NCBI GenBank assembly: GCA_016776605.1
Contig: JADHTB010000013.1
Span: 42,620-106,619 of the forward strand
From: Alphaproteobacteria bacterium
GTDB taxonomy: Bacteria; Pseudomonadota; Alphaproteobacteria; GCA-2731375
Length of the DNA stretch: 64,000 nucleotides
Direction of reading: 5' to 3'
Position numbers and translations under genes: made by a program. The notes beneath the pieces are model-generated. The model searched no databases, was not told where the DNA came from, and saw only the letters and a list, made by a program, of their open reading frames with translations. Positions 1 through 8,926 of the stretch are shown here, piece by piece; within the stretch, counting starts at the first letter, position 1, and each line of letters begins with the position of its first letter.

Positions 1-630
1 GTTGGAGGCCAGCCCCGACTTGTCGTTGGTAATCGCGTCACAGCCGCCTTGCAGATAGGTGTCGTTGCGGACGTTTTGGTCCTCGAACGTAACCGGCTGG
101 ATGTTCAACTTATTGGCCCGGCTGAAATCCGCCAGGTTCAATTCGGTCGTGGTGCCGGTCAACACGCATACCGTGGCGCCCTTGAGGTCAAGGGCGGAGG
201 TGATGCCGCTGTTCTTGGGGACCATGAAGCCCTGGCCGTCATAAAAATTGACGGCCGTAAAGTCCAGCCCCAGCTGGGAGTCGCGAAGCAAGGTCCAGGT
301 GGCTGTCCGTGACAGCAAATCGGACTCGCCATTGGCCAGTGCGGTAAAGCGGACCTGGCTGCTGACCGATTGAATTTCCAGTTTCTTCTTGCTGCCGAAG
401 ATGGCGGCGGCAACGGCTTGGCAGATCGATACGTCACTGCCGTACCATTCGCCCTTGGCATCAAGGTTGTAAAAACCAGGCGAAGGCGTGCCAACCTGGC
501 AGCGCAGATTGCCGCGTTCCTTAACAATCTCAAGTGTGCTTTTCGCCGAAGCGACAGTCGCCCCTGCGAAAGTCATTGCGGCAACAGCGGTCACCGCTGC
601 TACCGACGTGATGAACGATATTGGTTTCAT
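1..630 (-). CDS. General L-amino-acid ABC transporter substrate-binding protein (AapJ-like), C-terminus outside window
   Basis: The reading frame runs off the left edge, so only the N-terminal ~210 residues are present. It starts at the ATG at 630-628, preceded by an AGGGAG ribosome site. A signal peptide (hydrophobic stretch, then ATVASA/K around residue 28) is followed by a polar amino-acid binding-protein domain with the typical opening LEIVKERGNLRCQVG and the motif GFYNLDAKGEW. Family knowledge: AapJ/BztA proteins deliver amino acids to a periplasmic ABC importer, whose permease genes would lie to the left of this window. It is transcribed divergently from the metC-like gene. Confident about family; the exact substrate is inferred. 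Confidence 0.85.
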   Translation of the reverse strand, partial: MKPISFITSVAAVTAVAAMTFAGATVASAKSTLEIVKERGNLRCQVGTPSPGFYNLDAKGEWYGSDVSICQAVAAAIFGSKKKLEIQSVSSQVRFTALANGESDLLSRTATWTLLRDSQLGLDFTAVNFYDGQGFMVPKNSGITSALDLKGATVCVLTGTTTELNLADFSRANKLNIQPVTFEDQNVRNDTYLQGGCDAITNDKSGLASN

Positions 631-1021
631 TTTTTTTCTCCCTGTAAACTTCGTGCCGCAATAGGTGGGAATAATCCCCATCCATATGGCATCGCGGCTG
701 ACGTTAGCTGTTCATTTTACATATCGCAATAGTCCATTAGGGAAATTAGGATCATTCATTAGAAAAATTGCGATGTCATTGGGAACGCTCCATGTTCTAT
801 TCTGCCGCATGCTCAGCCGCATCCCAGCCTTTGCCTGCCCTACCTGGCACCCATCGCCCGCCGAACAGTAGAAATGACTAAAGAACATTTGATGGATAGG
901 CCGCTTGCATTCCACTAAGCCACTGGCGCCTTAGGGCGCTCAATGGCAGTATGTCGGCCATCGATGTCAGCCATCGCCATTCTGGCGCGCGCTCTCCCCA
1001 TTACGATAGAGAAGTCTCAAC
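631..1021. other. Divergent intergenic region, no gene seen
   Basis: This 391-base stretch separates the amino-acid binding protein (minus) from the metC-like gene (plus), so it must hold both promoters. Its left half (about 700-790) is distinctly AT-rich compared with the flanking genes. A short hairpin-like sequence, gcgccttagggcgc, lies near 927-940. I found no convincing riboswitch, and the short frames here have no recognisable product. Confidence 0.5.
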
Positions 1022-2197
1022 ATGAAAGACGAAACCAAACTGGTCATCGCCGGCCGCGACCCAGAGAACAACCACGGCATTGTCAATCCGCCGGTCTATC
1101 ACGCCTCCACCGTCCTGCACCCGACCCTGGCGCACCTGGATCAATCCCGCAAAAACCGTGAAAAAGGCGAGCGTGGCGTCTATTACGGACGTATCGGCAC
1201 ACCGACGAATTTTTCCCTGGAAGACATGGTCTGCGCCATCGAAGGCGGCGATCACTGCTTGATCTATCCATCGGGTCTGGCCGCCATCGCGGCCGCCATG
1301 TTGTCCTTTCTAAAAGCCGGCGATCATATTCTAATGGTGGATACCGTGTACGGCCCGTCACGCCGTTTCTGCAACAGCCTGGCCAGCCGCTTCAATGTCT
1401 CAACCACTTATTATGATCCAGCTATAGGCGCCGGCATCGCCGCGTTGATCCAGGACAACACCCGTATCGTTTATGTCGAGGCGCCGGGCTCGCAAACCTT
1501 TGTCATGCAGGACATTCCCGCCATCGCGGACGCGGCCCACGCCAGGGGCTGCACGGTGATGATGGACAACACCTGGGCCTCGCCCCTGTATTGCAAACCG
1601 TTCACCCTTGGCGTGGACGTTTCCATTCAGGCCGGCACCAAATATATCGTTGGTCATTCCGACGTCATGATCGGCACCGCCTGCGCCAACAAAAAAGCCT
1701 GGCCTGAGTTGGAGGCAACCTCACGGATGTTGGGCCAGACCGCGGGGCCGGACGATATTTATCTGGCGCAGCGTGGCATGCGGACATTGTCTGTCCGCCT
1801 GAAACAACATTGGGAAAGCGGCTTGAAGGTTGCGGAATGGCTGGCCGGGCAGGACATGGTGGAATGCGTCATGCATCCAGCCCTGCCGGACGATCCCGGC
1901 CATGCCCTGTGGAAGCGGGATTTCCTTGGTGCCTCGGGCCTGTTCGGCATCACCTTGAAGCCCTGTCCGCGCAGCGCCATCGCCGCCATGGTGGATGACC
2001 TGGAACTTTTCGGCATGGGTGCCTCCTGGGGCGGCTTTGAAAGCCTGATCCTGCCGACCGATCCAAATTCCATGCGCAGCGTCACGCCCTGGCCATACGA
2101 GGGGCAATGCATGCGCCTCCATATCGGCCTGGAAGACCCAGACGACCTGATTGCCGATTTAACGGCCGGCTTCAAGCGCTTGCAATCCGCAATGTAG
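1022..2197 (+). CDS. metC: Cystathionine beta-lyase-like PLP enzyme
   Basis: This 391-residue protein belongs to the Cys/Met metabolism PLP-dependent family (fold type I). Full-length landmarks are visible: YGRIGTPT near residue 60 (phosphate-binding Tyr/Arg), DNTWASP near 180 (the Asp that contacts the pyridine nitrogen) and the Schiff-base lysine K207 in GTKYIVGHSD, a context closest to MetC-type beta-lyases. The expected reaction is cleavage of cystathionine to homocysteine, pyruvate and ammonia in the cytoplasm, although related members use other cysteine conjugates. Only five bases separate its stop from the modA start, so it probably leads a four-gene operon with modABC, an unusual partnership. 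Confidence 0.82.
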   Translation: MKDETKLVIAGRDPENNHGIVNPPVYHASTVLHPTLAHLDQSRKNREKGERGVYYGRIGTPTNFSLEDMVCAIEGGDHCLIYPSGLAAIAAAMLSFLKAGDHILMVDTVYGPSRRFCNSLASRFNVSTTYYDPAIGAGIAALIQDNTRIVYVEAPGSQTFVMQDIPAIADAAHARGCTVMMDNTWASPLYCKPFTLGVDVSIQAGTKYIVGHSDVMIGTACANKKAWPELEATSRMLGQTAGPDDIYLAQRGMRTLSVRLKQHWESGLKVAEWLAGQDMVECVMHPALPDDPGHALWKRDFLGASGLFGITLKPCPRSAIAAMVDDLELFGMGASWGGFESLILPTDPNSMRSVTPWPYEGQCMRLHIGLEDPDDLIADLTAGFKRLQSAM

Positions 2198-2202
2198 GGG
2201 CG

Positions 2203-2994
2203 ATGAGCGTGGCCTGGCCCAGGCGGTTCAGTTGCCGCATCTTCCTGTGCGCCACCGTCATCTTGATGGGGCCGGGCCTGGTCCGGGGCCAGACCATTGA
2301 AATTCTGGCTGCCGCCTCGACAACAGAGGCGGTCACGGCCCTGTCGGCTGCCCTGCATGAAGCTCAAGGCCTGACACTGCGGCCGACCTTCGCGGCCTCC
2401 TCGGCCCTGGCCAAACACATCGCTGCCGGCGCGCCGGCGCATTTGTTCCTATCCGCCGATCTTGCCTGGCTGAAATATCTGGCGGCGCGCAATTTGATCA
2501 CCCCCGATGGCCGCGTTGATCTGTTGGGGAACCGTTTGGTGCTGTTGCGCCGTGACGGTGACGCCGGGGCCATGGGGCTAACAAAGCTGACGCAACTAGA
2601 CAGCGCCCTGGGCAAGGAACGCCTGATCATGGGCGACCCGGCTCATGTTCCGGCCGGGCGTTATGGCCGCCAGGCGCTACAACACCTTGGCGTATGGCCG
2701 GCAGTGGAACAACGGGCCGTCTTCGGGGCCTCGGTCCGCAACGCCCTGGCTCTATTAGCGCGGGGCCAGGGCCGCTTCGCCATTGCCTATGCCACGGATA
2801 TCCGGGTGCATAACAACTTACGCTTGGCCGCCGTCTTCCCCGGGGACAGCCACGGGGCCATTGTTTATCCCCTGGCCCTGATCCGCGAACAGGATAATGT
2901 TCTGGCCCGGAAAGTTTTCCGCTACCTGCAAAGCCGTAGGGCGAAAACGATTTTCGAACAATATGGCTTTACCTTTCTACCTAACTCTCGTTAA
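2203..2994 (+). CDS. modA: Molybdate ABC transporter periplasmic binding protein
   Basis: I chose the ATG at 2203, five bases after the metC-like stop, because the longer frame would run 32 codons back into that gene. The resulting 263 residues begin with a Sec signal peptide (basic start, hydrophobic core, cleavage near LVRGQ). The mature part has the ModA pattern: ILAAAS, a SSALAKHI anion-binding serine loop, GAPAHLFLSAD and LLGNRLVLLRR. It should capture molybdate (or tungstate) in the periplasm for ModBC. The binding loops appear intact. Co-transcription with modB is likely (nine-base gap). Confidence 0.88.
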   Translation: MSVAWPRRFSCRIFLCATVILMGPGLVRGQTIEILAAASTTEAVTALSAALHEAQGLTLRPTFAASSALAKHIAAGAPAHLFLSADLAWLKYLAARNLITPDGRVDLLGNRLVLLRRDGDAGAMGLTKLTQLDSALGKERLIMGDPAHVPAGRYGRQALQHLGVWPAVEQRAVFGASVRNALALLARGQGRFAIAYATDIRVHNNLRLAAVFPGDSHGAIVYPLALIREQDNVLARKVFRYLQSRRAKTIFEQYGFTFLPNSR

Positions 2995-3003
2995 GAGCTA
3001 GGG

Positions 3004-3690
3004 ATGTTAAGCCCATTGGAAATTGAGGCACTGTCCCTGTCCCTGAAAGTATCGGTCTGGGCAGTCGGTTGCAGCCTGATACCGGGAATTGCCATTGCTT
3101 GGCTTTTGGCGCGGCGTGACTTTCCGGGCAAGGCCCTGTTGGATGGGCTGGTGCATCTGCCCCTGGTTCTGCCGCCCGTCGCTTTGGGCTATTTGTTGTT
3201 GGTATTGTTCGGGCGCAACGGTCCGTTGGGCGCCTGGCTGCACGACTGGTTCGACATCAGTTTGGTTTTCTCCTGGCGCGGCGCGGCCCTGGCAGCGGCG
3301 GTGATGGCCTTCCCGCTGCTGGTGCGGCCGATCCGCCTGTCCATGGAGGCGGTGGACCGGCGCCTGGAAACAGCGGCCCGAACCCTGGGCGCCAGACCCC
3401 TGCGGGTCTTCCTGACCATTACCCTGCCGTTGACCGCACCTGGCATTCTGACCGGGCTGTTGTTGGCCTTTGTCCGTTGTTTAGGCGAATTCGGCGCCAC
3501 CATTACCTTTGCCGCCAACGTGCCGGGCGAAACCCGCACCTTGCCCCTGGCTCTATATACCGCCCTGCAAGTGCCCGGTGGCGAGGCTGATGCGACCCGC
3601 CTGGCCTTGTTTTCCGTGGCGCTGGCCGTTGCCGCCCTGGTGGCCTCGCAATATCTGGCCCGGCAATTATCCAAACGGATCGGTCTGTAG
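3004..3690 (+). CDS. modB: Molybdate ABC transporter permease
   Basis: This 228-residue inner-membrane protein has about five to six hydrophobic segments and the cytoplasmic-loop motif around residues 159-170 (CLGEFGATITFAGN-type, here with FAANVPG), which is diagnostic of ModB permeases. It forms the channel with which ModC docks. It lies between modA and modC with gaps of nine and two bases, as expected for an operon. Length matches the family. Confidence 0.9.
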   Translation: MLSPLEIEALSLSLKVSVWAVGCSLIPGIAIAWLLARRDFPGKALLDGLVHLPLVLPPVALGYLLLVLFGRNGPLGAWLHDWFDISLVFSWRGAALAAAVMAFPLLVRPIRLSMEAVDRRLETAARTLGARPLRVFLTITLPLTAPGILTGLLLAFVRCLGEFGATITFAANVPGETRTLPLALYTALQVPGGEADATRLALFSVALAVAALVASQYLARQLSKRIGL

Positions 3691-3692
3691 CC

Positions 3693-4787
3693 ATGCTGGA
3701 AGTTGATCTAACAGCCCGCATTGGCGACTTTCCACTGAAAGCCGCGTTTCAGACCGAGGCCGGGATTACCGCCCTGTTCGGGCCCTCGGGTGCCGGCAAA
3801 ACGTCGCTGGTCAACATGCTGGCGGGACTACAGCGGCCCAGTCATGGCCGGATCGTGGTTCAGGGCCATGTCCTGTTTGATAGTGAACAAGGCATCGATC
3901 TGGCGCCTGAAGATCGCCGCCTGGGCTATGTTTTTCAGGAAAGCCGGCTGTTCCCGCATATGACCGTGGCGGGCAATCTATCCTATGGCCGGCGTCTGGT
4001 GCCGAAAGACCGGCGCCTGGTTGATTTTGACGCGGTGGTCGAATTGCTGGCCCTTGCATCCCTGCTGGACAGACGGCCCCGGAACCTGTCAGGCGGAGAG
4101 CGTCAACGTATCGCCATCGGCCGGGCCTTGTTGGCCGCCCCAAGGCTGCTGTTGATGGACGAACCGTTGGCTAATCTGGATGCCCCGCGCCGGTCGGAAA
4201 TTCTGCCCTTTATCGAGGGGTTGCGCCGCCAATTGGGCATCTCCATCGTCTATGTCTCGCACAATATGGACGAAATCGTGCGCCTGGCCGATCAATTGAT
4301 CGTCATGGCGGACGGGGGCATCGTCGCCCAGGGACCGGTGGACGAAATCACCGCCCGCCTGGATCTGCGCGCCCTGACCGGCCGCTGGGATGCGGGCGCC
4401 GTCCTGACAACGACAGTGGTCGCGCATGATAACCGTGATGCCCTGACCCGGCTGTCCTTTCAAGGGGGCGATCTGTGGCTGCCGCAATTGGATCTGGCCG
4501 TTGGTGCGATGCTGAGAATCCGCGTTCGGGCCCGCGACGTCAGTCTGGCACTGACACCGCCACGGCAGATCAGTGTCCTGAACGTCTTTGCCGGTCAGGT
4601 GATCCAGGTCGGCGAGGACGACGGCCCCCAGGTCGATGTCCTGGTGGATATCGGCAGTCCCCTTTGGGCCCGCATTACCAAACGCTCGCAACGGGAACTG
4701 GATATCGTGCCCGGCCGCAAGGTACACGCCTTGATCAAGGCCATGGCGGTAGACCGCAGAGACCATGGCGGCGAGTCGAGCAGCTGA
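3693..4787 (+). CDS. modC: Molybdate ABC transporter ATP-binding protein
   Basis: This 364-residue ABC ATPase carries Walker A GPSGAGKTS (residues 30-38), signature LSGGERQRIAIGRAL (about 131) and Walker B LLLMDEPLANLD (about 151). The extra C-terminal region from about 290 matches the molybdate-binding TOBE domain of ModC, which allows substrate feedback in family members. It energises import through ModB. It starts two bases after modB. No ModE-type repressor or molybdenum-cofactor riboswitch was seen nearby, so regulation is unknown. Confidence 0.92.
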   Translation: MLEVDLTARIGDFPLKAAFQTEAGITALFGPSGAGKTSLVNMLAGLQRPSHGRIVVQGHVLFDSEQGIDLAPEDRRLGYVFQESRLFPHMTVAGNLSYGRRLVPKDRRLVDFDAVVELLALASLLDRRPRNLSGGERQRIAIGRALLAAPRLLLMDEPLANLDAPRRSEILPFIEGLRRQLGISIVYVSHNMDEIVRLADQLIVMADGGIVAQGPVDEITARLDLRALTGRWDAGAVLTTTVVAHDNRDALTRLSFQGGDLWLPQLDLAVGAMLRIRVRARDVSLALTPPRQISVLNVFAGQVIQVGEDDGPQVDVLVDIGSPLWARITKRSQRELDIVPGRKVHALIKAMAVDRRDHGGESSS

Positions 4788-4827
4788 CGACGTAGCTGAC
4801 CGGGTAGTTGAAGGGTAATTCTTGTTT

Positions 4828-5082
4828 TTATTGTTTTGCGGGGCTGGAGATATCTGGCCGCTCGGCGACGCCATCGGGCACCGGAACCATGCGGGATGAC
4901 AGATTGTCGTACATGAAGGCCGGGATGGCACCGATAATCAAAGAAATAACGATCAAGCCGGGCCAATGAAAATCGACCACGCGGGCGAGACGCCCCCGCC
5001 GCAGGCTTTTCACCATAAAAACGACCAGCACCACGGCCAGGACCGATAACAACCAAACGAAGAAGAACATACCCATGTACAT
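4828..5082 (-). CDS. Small two-helix membrane protein, unknown function
   Basis: This 84-residue protein has two predicted membrane helices (residues 4-24 and 42-58) joined by a basic loop (KSLRRGRLAR), with a short Pro-rich polar tail. It is the last gene of the long minus-strand catabolic operon, 19 bases after the aldolase stop, so it is probably co-transcribed. I do not recognise a family. It could be a transporter accessory or unrelated. The open frame and membrane pattern make a real gene likely. Confidence 0.6.
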   Translation of the reverse strand: MYMGMFFFVWLLSVLAVVLVVFMVKSLRRGRLARVVDFHWPGLIVISLIIGAIPAFMYDNLSSRMVPVPDGVAERPDISSPAKQ

Positions 5083-5101
5083 GATTGTATCAGGACTAAT
5101 G

Positions 5102-5884
5102 CTATAAATCGATACCGTGCAGAGCGCCTGCCCGTTGCTTCGCCCCCGACATCAGATAAGACAAATCGCTGCCGCCTAGAACCATGCGCACGCCCATGCG
5201 AATGTATTTCTCCGCCAAAGCGTCATAGACACCGCCCATACCGGCATGCTTAGCGTTGTTGCGGCAGGCTGAAATGGTGGCCTCATAGGCCGCGACCACG
5301 TCGCCATGATCATACTGGCCGGCAATCCCCATCTCGGCGCAAAGATCGTTGGTACCGATCAACAGCACATCCACGCCCTCCACGGCAGCGATTTCATCGG
5401 CGTTGGCTATTGCCTCGGGCGTTTCCAGCATCACCACCACCAGCAAGTTGTCATTGATCACCCGCGCGGCATCCGCCATGGGCAGGCTGTCATATTCCAA
5501 GATTGCCGCGCCACCCGCCATAGACCGGTGTCCGATGGGGGGGTAGAGGCACTGATCCACGACCCGGCGGGCCTCGTCAGCGGTGTTGACATGGGGCACC
5601 ACGATGCCCTGGGCGCCGGCGTCCAGGGGCCGGCTGGCATGATGATGCAAGTGGGAGGAGGCCCGCACGATCGGCGTACAGCCCGCATCCAGACCGGCAA
5701 GGGTAATATCCGCCACGGTCTCCAATGACAGGGGGCTATGTTCCATATCGATAAACAACCAGTCATAGCCGCAGACCTTGGCCACCTTGGCGATTTCGAC
5801 GCCGCGCGCCAGACGCACGCCCATCCCCAGGGATAGTTCGCCCGCCGCCAATTTTTGTTTCGTGATATTCGCGATCACCGCCAT
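5102..5884 (-). CDS. HpcH/HpaI family aldolase/citrate lyase-type enzyme
   Basis: The frame is open further upstream, but the ATG at 5884 has an excellent GGGAGGAAACAGC ribosome site and lies just past the preceding gene, giving 260 residues. This is a class II pyruvate-type aldolase barrel. Visible residues include the catalytic H49 (in FIDMEHSP), R74, and metal ligands E154 (VMLETPEA) and D180 (IGTNDLCAEMG). Family members split 2-keto-3-deoxy acids such as 2-keto-3-deoxy-L-rhamnonate or 4-hydroxy-2-oxo-heptanedioate into pyruvate plus an aldehyde. Its place at the end of a dehydrogenase/dehydratase operon fits a final retro-aldol step. Confidence 0.85.
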   Translation of the reverse strand: MAVIANITKQKLAAGELSLGMGVRLARGVEIAKVAKVCGYDWLFIDMEHSPLSLETVADITLAGLDAGCTPIVRASSHLHHHASRPLDAGAQGIVVPHVNTADEARRVVDQCLYPPIGHRSMAGGAAILEYDSLPMADAARVINDNLLVVVMLETPEAIANADEIAAVEGVDVLLIGTNDLCAEMGIAGQYDHGDVVAAYEATISACRNNAKHAGMGGVYDALAEKYIRMGVRMVLGGSDLSYLMSGAKQRAGALHGIDL

Positions 5885-5909
5885 GCTGTTTCCTCCCAAG
5901 TACCTGCTG

Positions 5910-6731
5910 TCACACGTTGCTCTTAAATCGTTCCAGGCAGGTACGAATAACCTCATCGCCGGGACGCTTCCACCAGTTTTCGGCGGAAAAAATTTCAACC
6001 TCGATCAGGCCACCATAACCGGTGCGTTCGACCCAGTCGCGAATTTGTGGAATATCGATGACGCCATCGCCCATCATGCCACGGTCCAGTAATAAATCCG
6101 TGGTCGGCAGCAGCCAATCGCAAACATGAAAAGCCAGGATCCGCTCGCCGGCCCGTTTGATCTGCGCCTGCAAATGGGGATCCCACCACAAATGATAGAC
6201 ATCGACCGCAACACCGACGCCGTCGCCCAGATCGTCGCACAGATCAAGCGCCTGGCTCAGGGTATTGATGGCGCAACGGTCGCCGGCGTACATGGGGTGC
6301 AGGGGTTCGATCGCCATGGCAACGCCGGCGGCGCGGGCGTGGGGCAAAAGTGACCCCAGGCCGTCGCGGATCATCTGCCGTGCGCCGGGCAAATCCTTCG
6401 AGCCGTCCGGCAGGCCGCCGGCCACCACGATCAAACATTCAGCCCCCAGGGCCGCCGCCTCGTCTATCGCGGCCCTGTTTTCATCCAGGTTGGCCTGTCG
6501 CGTGGCTGCATCCGCCGCCGGAAATTGACCGGCCCGGCACAGGCCGGAAATGCGTAAACCGTGATCGTTGACCATGCGGACCGCTTCATCCAGACCGCAT
6601 GCCGCCAGCTTATCCCGCCAGATGGAAATGCCCGGCACGCCGGCCTGGGTATAGGCGGTAATGGCCTGGGCCAGGCTGTGCTGTTCCCGGGTGGTGGCCT
6701 GATTGATCGACATTCGTGCCAGATCAGCCAT
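5910..6731 (-). CDS. Sugar phosphate isomerase/epimerase-like TIM-barrel protein
   Basis: I chose the ATG at 6731 because it overlaps the enolase-superfamily stop by eight bases (ATGGCTGA), the same coupling seen elsewhere in this operon; 273 residues. The xylose-isomerase-like (AP endonuclease 2) fold is indicated by IEPLHP (about residue 145, a metal-binding Glu), DVYHLWWDP (about 182), FHVCDW (about 210) and VEIFSAENWWKRP near the end. Such proteins epimerise or isomerise keto sugars or inosose-type intermediates using a divalent metal. Substrate unknown. Confidence 0.82.
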   Translation of the reverse strand: MADLARMSINQATTREQHSLAQAITAYTQAGVPGISIWRDKLAACGLDEAVRMVNDHGLRISGLCRAGQFPAADAATRQANLDENRAAIDEAAALGAECLIVVAGGLPDGSKDLPGARQMIRDGLGSLLPHARAAGVAMAIEPLHPMYAGDRCAINTLSQALDLCDDLGDGVGVAVDVYHLWWDPHLQAQIKRAGERILAFHVCDWLLPTTDLLLDRGMMGDGVIDIPQIRDWVERTGYGGLIEVEIFSAENWWKRPGDEVIRTCLERFKSNV

Positions 6732-8103
6732 GCTGCATCTCCGACATGGCGGTAAAGTCCGGCTCCGCGCCATAGGCAAAACCGACTCGGTCCAGCGAGC
6801 CAAGGGCAATTTGTCCGTCCCGGATCGTCAGACGGGTGACGCCATCCCCCTGGTGATAGATATCCGGATGGGCGGCCAGGAAACCGGCCTGCTCGGCCGC
6901 CGGCATGCCCGACATGCCGTTGACATAGTGATGGCCGTTCCGCTCCAAATGGGTAATGCCCAACAGATTGACCAGGGCCAGATCCTGTTGCACGGCAATG
7001 CCGGCCTGGGTTGTCAGATCCTCCCCCGACATGAAATAGCCCTCGCCCCAATGGGCGCAACGGGCCGCGTTCAGGATGGATTTATAAAAACCTTTGCAGG
7101 TTTTCGATGATACCCCGCGATAGCCCAGGGCACGGCCCTTGGGAAAGGCGCCCAGGAAAGCATCGGATTCATCCAGGATCACCGGCTTGCGCAGGCTCAA
7201 GGCACTGACGTCAACATCCAGGGCCACGGCGCGGGAGATCGGCTGTTCAACGAACAGGATGGACCGATTGAAGCGGGCCAACCGCGCATCGCCCTCGATG
7301 GCATCCAGCAGCGCCGCGACGCCGGGTACATCGTTGTATTGTTCGTTGCCATCCAGGCTGATGATGTAATCGTTCGGGCCTTCATCCAGCACGGCGGCAA
7401 TTTCCAGCAAACGGGCCACGTCCTCATCCAGATCGCCGCAAACCTTGATCTTGAAATAGCGGTGGCCATAAGTGGCGATGACATCGACCAGGGTTTCGGG
7501 CAGGCCATCACCCACGGGTTCCGGGTTATCGCGGATCGGATCGACCATGCCGACTGTATGCCGGGCGTGGATATGATCGGCGGGGCGCAGCGTGGCCAGG
7601 AACGGTCCCATATCAAACTCGTCGCTTTCGATGCCCGGCAGATTGCCCTGGATCGCATTGTAGAACGACACTTCATGCAGGCGGCACAAGGCATCCAGGA
7701 TAGCGCGGTCCAGCAACGCCGGGCCATAGCAGGCCACCAGCGAACCGTCGCCCCGTTCGCCGCAGATACGGACTTGTTCGTCATAGTTGGACCTGAACAA
7801 ACCGAACGCCGTCGATGGCGGCGCGGCGCGGTACAGGTTGGAGGCCGTGGCCAGGGCATGGCGCAGTTGTTCGAAATTGTCTTCGTTGCTCAATTCCAGA
7901 TTCTTGTCGAACCATTTTGGCGCCAGCATTTCCGCCGCCAAGCCCCAGCCTTCCTGGCCATCGGCCAGTTGTATGCGGACCCTGGCAAAGGCCTGGGGGC
8001 TTTCACGCAACGTGGTGACGCCAAAGCGAAAGGGCATGCGCAAGGTCACGTCACGCTCGAACAGCTGTACTTCCTTGACCGATAATTGAATGGGATCAGA
8101 CAC
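6724..8103 (-). CDS. Enolase-superfamily (mandelate racemase/muconate lactonizing-like) enzyme
   Basis: The long frame has no good ATG. The GTG at 8103 has a GAGGAG ribosome site and overlaps the upstream stop by eight bases, giving 459 residues. Superfamily landmarks are present: K218-x-K220 (FKIKV), metal ligands D251 (SLDGNEQ), E286 (FVEQP) and D311/E312 (VILDESD), and a lysine-rich strand around K334 (VSSKTCKG). Enzymes of this type abstract a proton next to a carboxylate, commonly dehydrating sugar acids. It is longer than typical MLE/MR members (about 350-400). Its role as the acid-sugar dehydratase of the operon is an inference. Confidence 0.82.
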   Translation of the reverse strand: MSDPIQLSVKEVQLFERDVTLRMPFRFGVTTLRESPQAFARVRIQLADGQEGWGLAAEMLAPKWFDKNLELSNEDNFEQLRHALATASNLYRAAPPSTAFGLFRSNYDEQVRICGERGDGSLVACYGPALLDRAILDALCRLHEVSFYNAIQGNLPGIESDEFDMGPFLATLRPADHIHARHTVGMVDPIRDNPEPVGDGLPETLVDVIATYGHRYFKIKVCGDLDEDVARLLEIAAVLDEGPNDYIISLDGNEQYNDVPGVAALLDAIEGDARLARFNRSILFVEQPISRAVALDVDVSALSLRKPVILDESDAFLGAFPKGRALGYRGVSSKTCKGFYKSILNAARCAHWGEGYFMSGEDLTTQAGIAVQQDLALVNLLGITHLERNGHHYVNGMSGMPAAEQAGFLAAHPDIYHQGDGVTRLTIRDGQIALGSLDRVGFAYGAEPDFTAMSEMQHG

Positions 8104-8926
8104 GCAAAGTCTCCTCAATACCACGCAGGTAACCGATGGCGCGGGCGGCGGAGGCCGGGCCGTCGGGATAATAGTCGAACGGTTCGACCGCGATGGTGCC
8201 TGCATAATTATGCCGCTGCAATGCGGACAGGATCGGCGCGAACCGAAGCTCCCCTTGGCCCGGTCCCCGGCCGTTGCCGTCATTGACCTGAAGATGGGCG
8301 ATATGGCCGCTGGGCAACCATTTATCGATTAATGCCTCGGGGGTTTCCTCGCCCAGCCTGGCGGTGGCGCAACAATCCAGCATGGTGCGTAGATTGGGGC
8401 TGGCGATGCTGTCGACCATCGCGGCGGCCTCGCCGACCCGGTTGATGAAATCCGCATCCGCCGGGGCCAGGGCTTCTATGCAATAGATCACCTTTGCCGC
8501 CCTTGCATCATCTGCAATGGCGGCGAAACACGCCAGGGCACGTTGCCGCGCCGAGGCCTCATCGCCCGGCGGCAATCGCCGCTGGGCGGGCGAGCCATGC
8601 ACCAGCACCTTGCCGCCCAGTTCGCCGCAAAGATTGATCAGGCGGCGCATCACATCCACCGTACGCGCCCGCACCGCCGCATCCCCATCGGTGATGGACA
8701 GACCGTCCGGTGCCGCCAGCAACCAATGCAGGGAGGCAATTTCGATGCCCGCGTCCTGGGCCGCCTTGCGGGTCGCCGCGACAGCAATGGCGCCGGGTTC
8801 ATGGGGCCGGTCCGATAAGGTAAAGGGTGCCACTTCCAAACCGTCGTAGCCCAGGCGGGCGGCGAATTCACATTGCGCGGCAAAGGGCAGCTCGCGGATT
8901 ACCTCGTTACACAGGGCAAATTTCAC
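8096..8926 (-). CDS. Second sugar phosphate isomerase/epimerase-like TIM-barrel protein
   Basis: The GTG at 8926 overlaps the preceding stop (sequence TTGTGA) and follows an AAAGGA ribosome site. It gives 276 residues beginning KFALCNEV, a classical opening for the family. Metal-site features are EALAP (about 155), LDCCATA (about 185), HLQVND (about 213) and VEPFDYYPDGP near the C terminus. The ending differs from the paralogue at 5910-6731, so the two probably act on different intermediates of the same pathway. It is translationally coupled on both sides. Confidence 0.82.
   Translation of the reverse strand: MKFALCNEVIRELPFAAQCEFAARLGYDGLEVAPFTLSDRPHEPGAIAVAATRKAAQDAGIEIASLHWLLAAPDGLSITDGDAAVRARTVDVMRRLINLCGELGGKVLVHGSPAQRRLPPGDEASARQRALACFAAIADDARAAKVIYCIEALAPADADFINRVGEAAAMVDSIASPNLRTMLDCCATARLGEETPEALIDKWLPSGHIAHLQVNDGNGRGPGQGELRFAPILSALQRHNYAGTIAVEPFDYYPDGPASAARAIGYLRGIEETLRV

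Noticed and set aside
631..1021. SAM riboswitch before the metC-like gene
   Set aside because: The region lacks a recognisable SAM-I or SAM-II core; only a short weak hairpin was found.
1759..2442. 227-codon minus-strand frame over metC/modA
   Set aside because: Arg/Pro/Gly-rich shadow with no domain; the plus-strand genes are certain.
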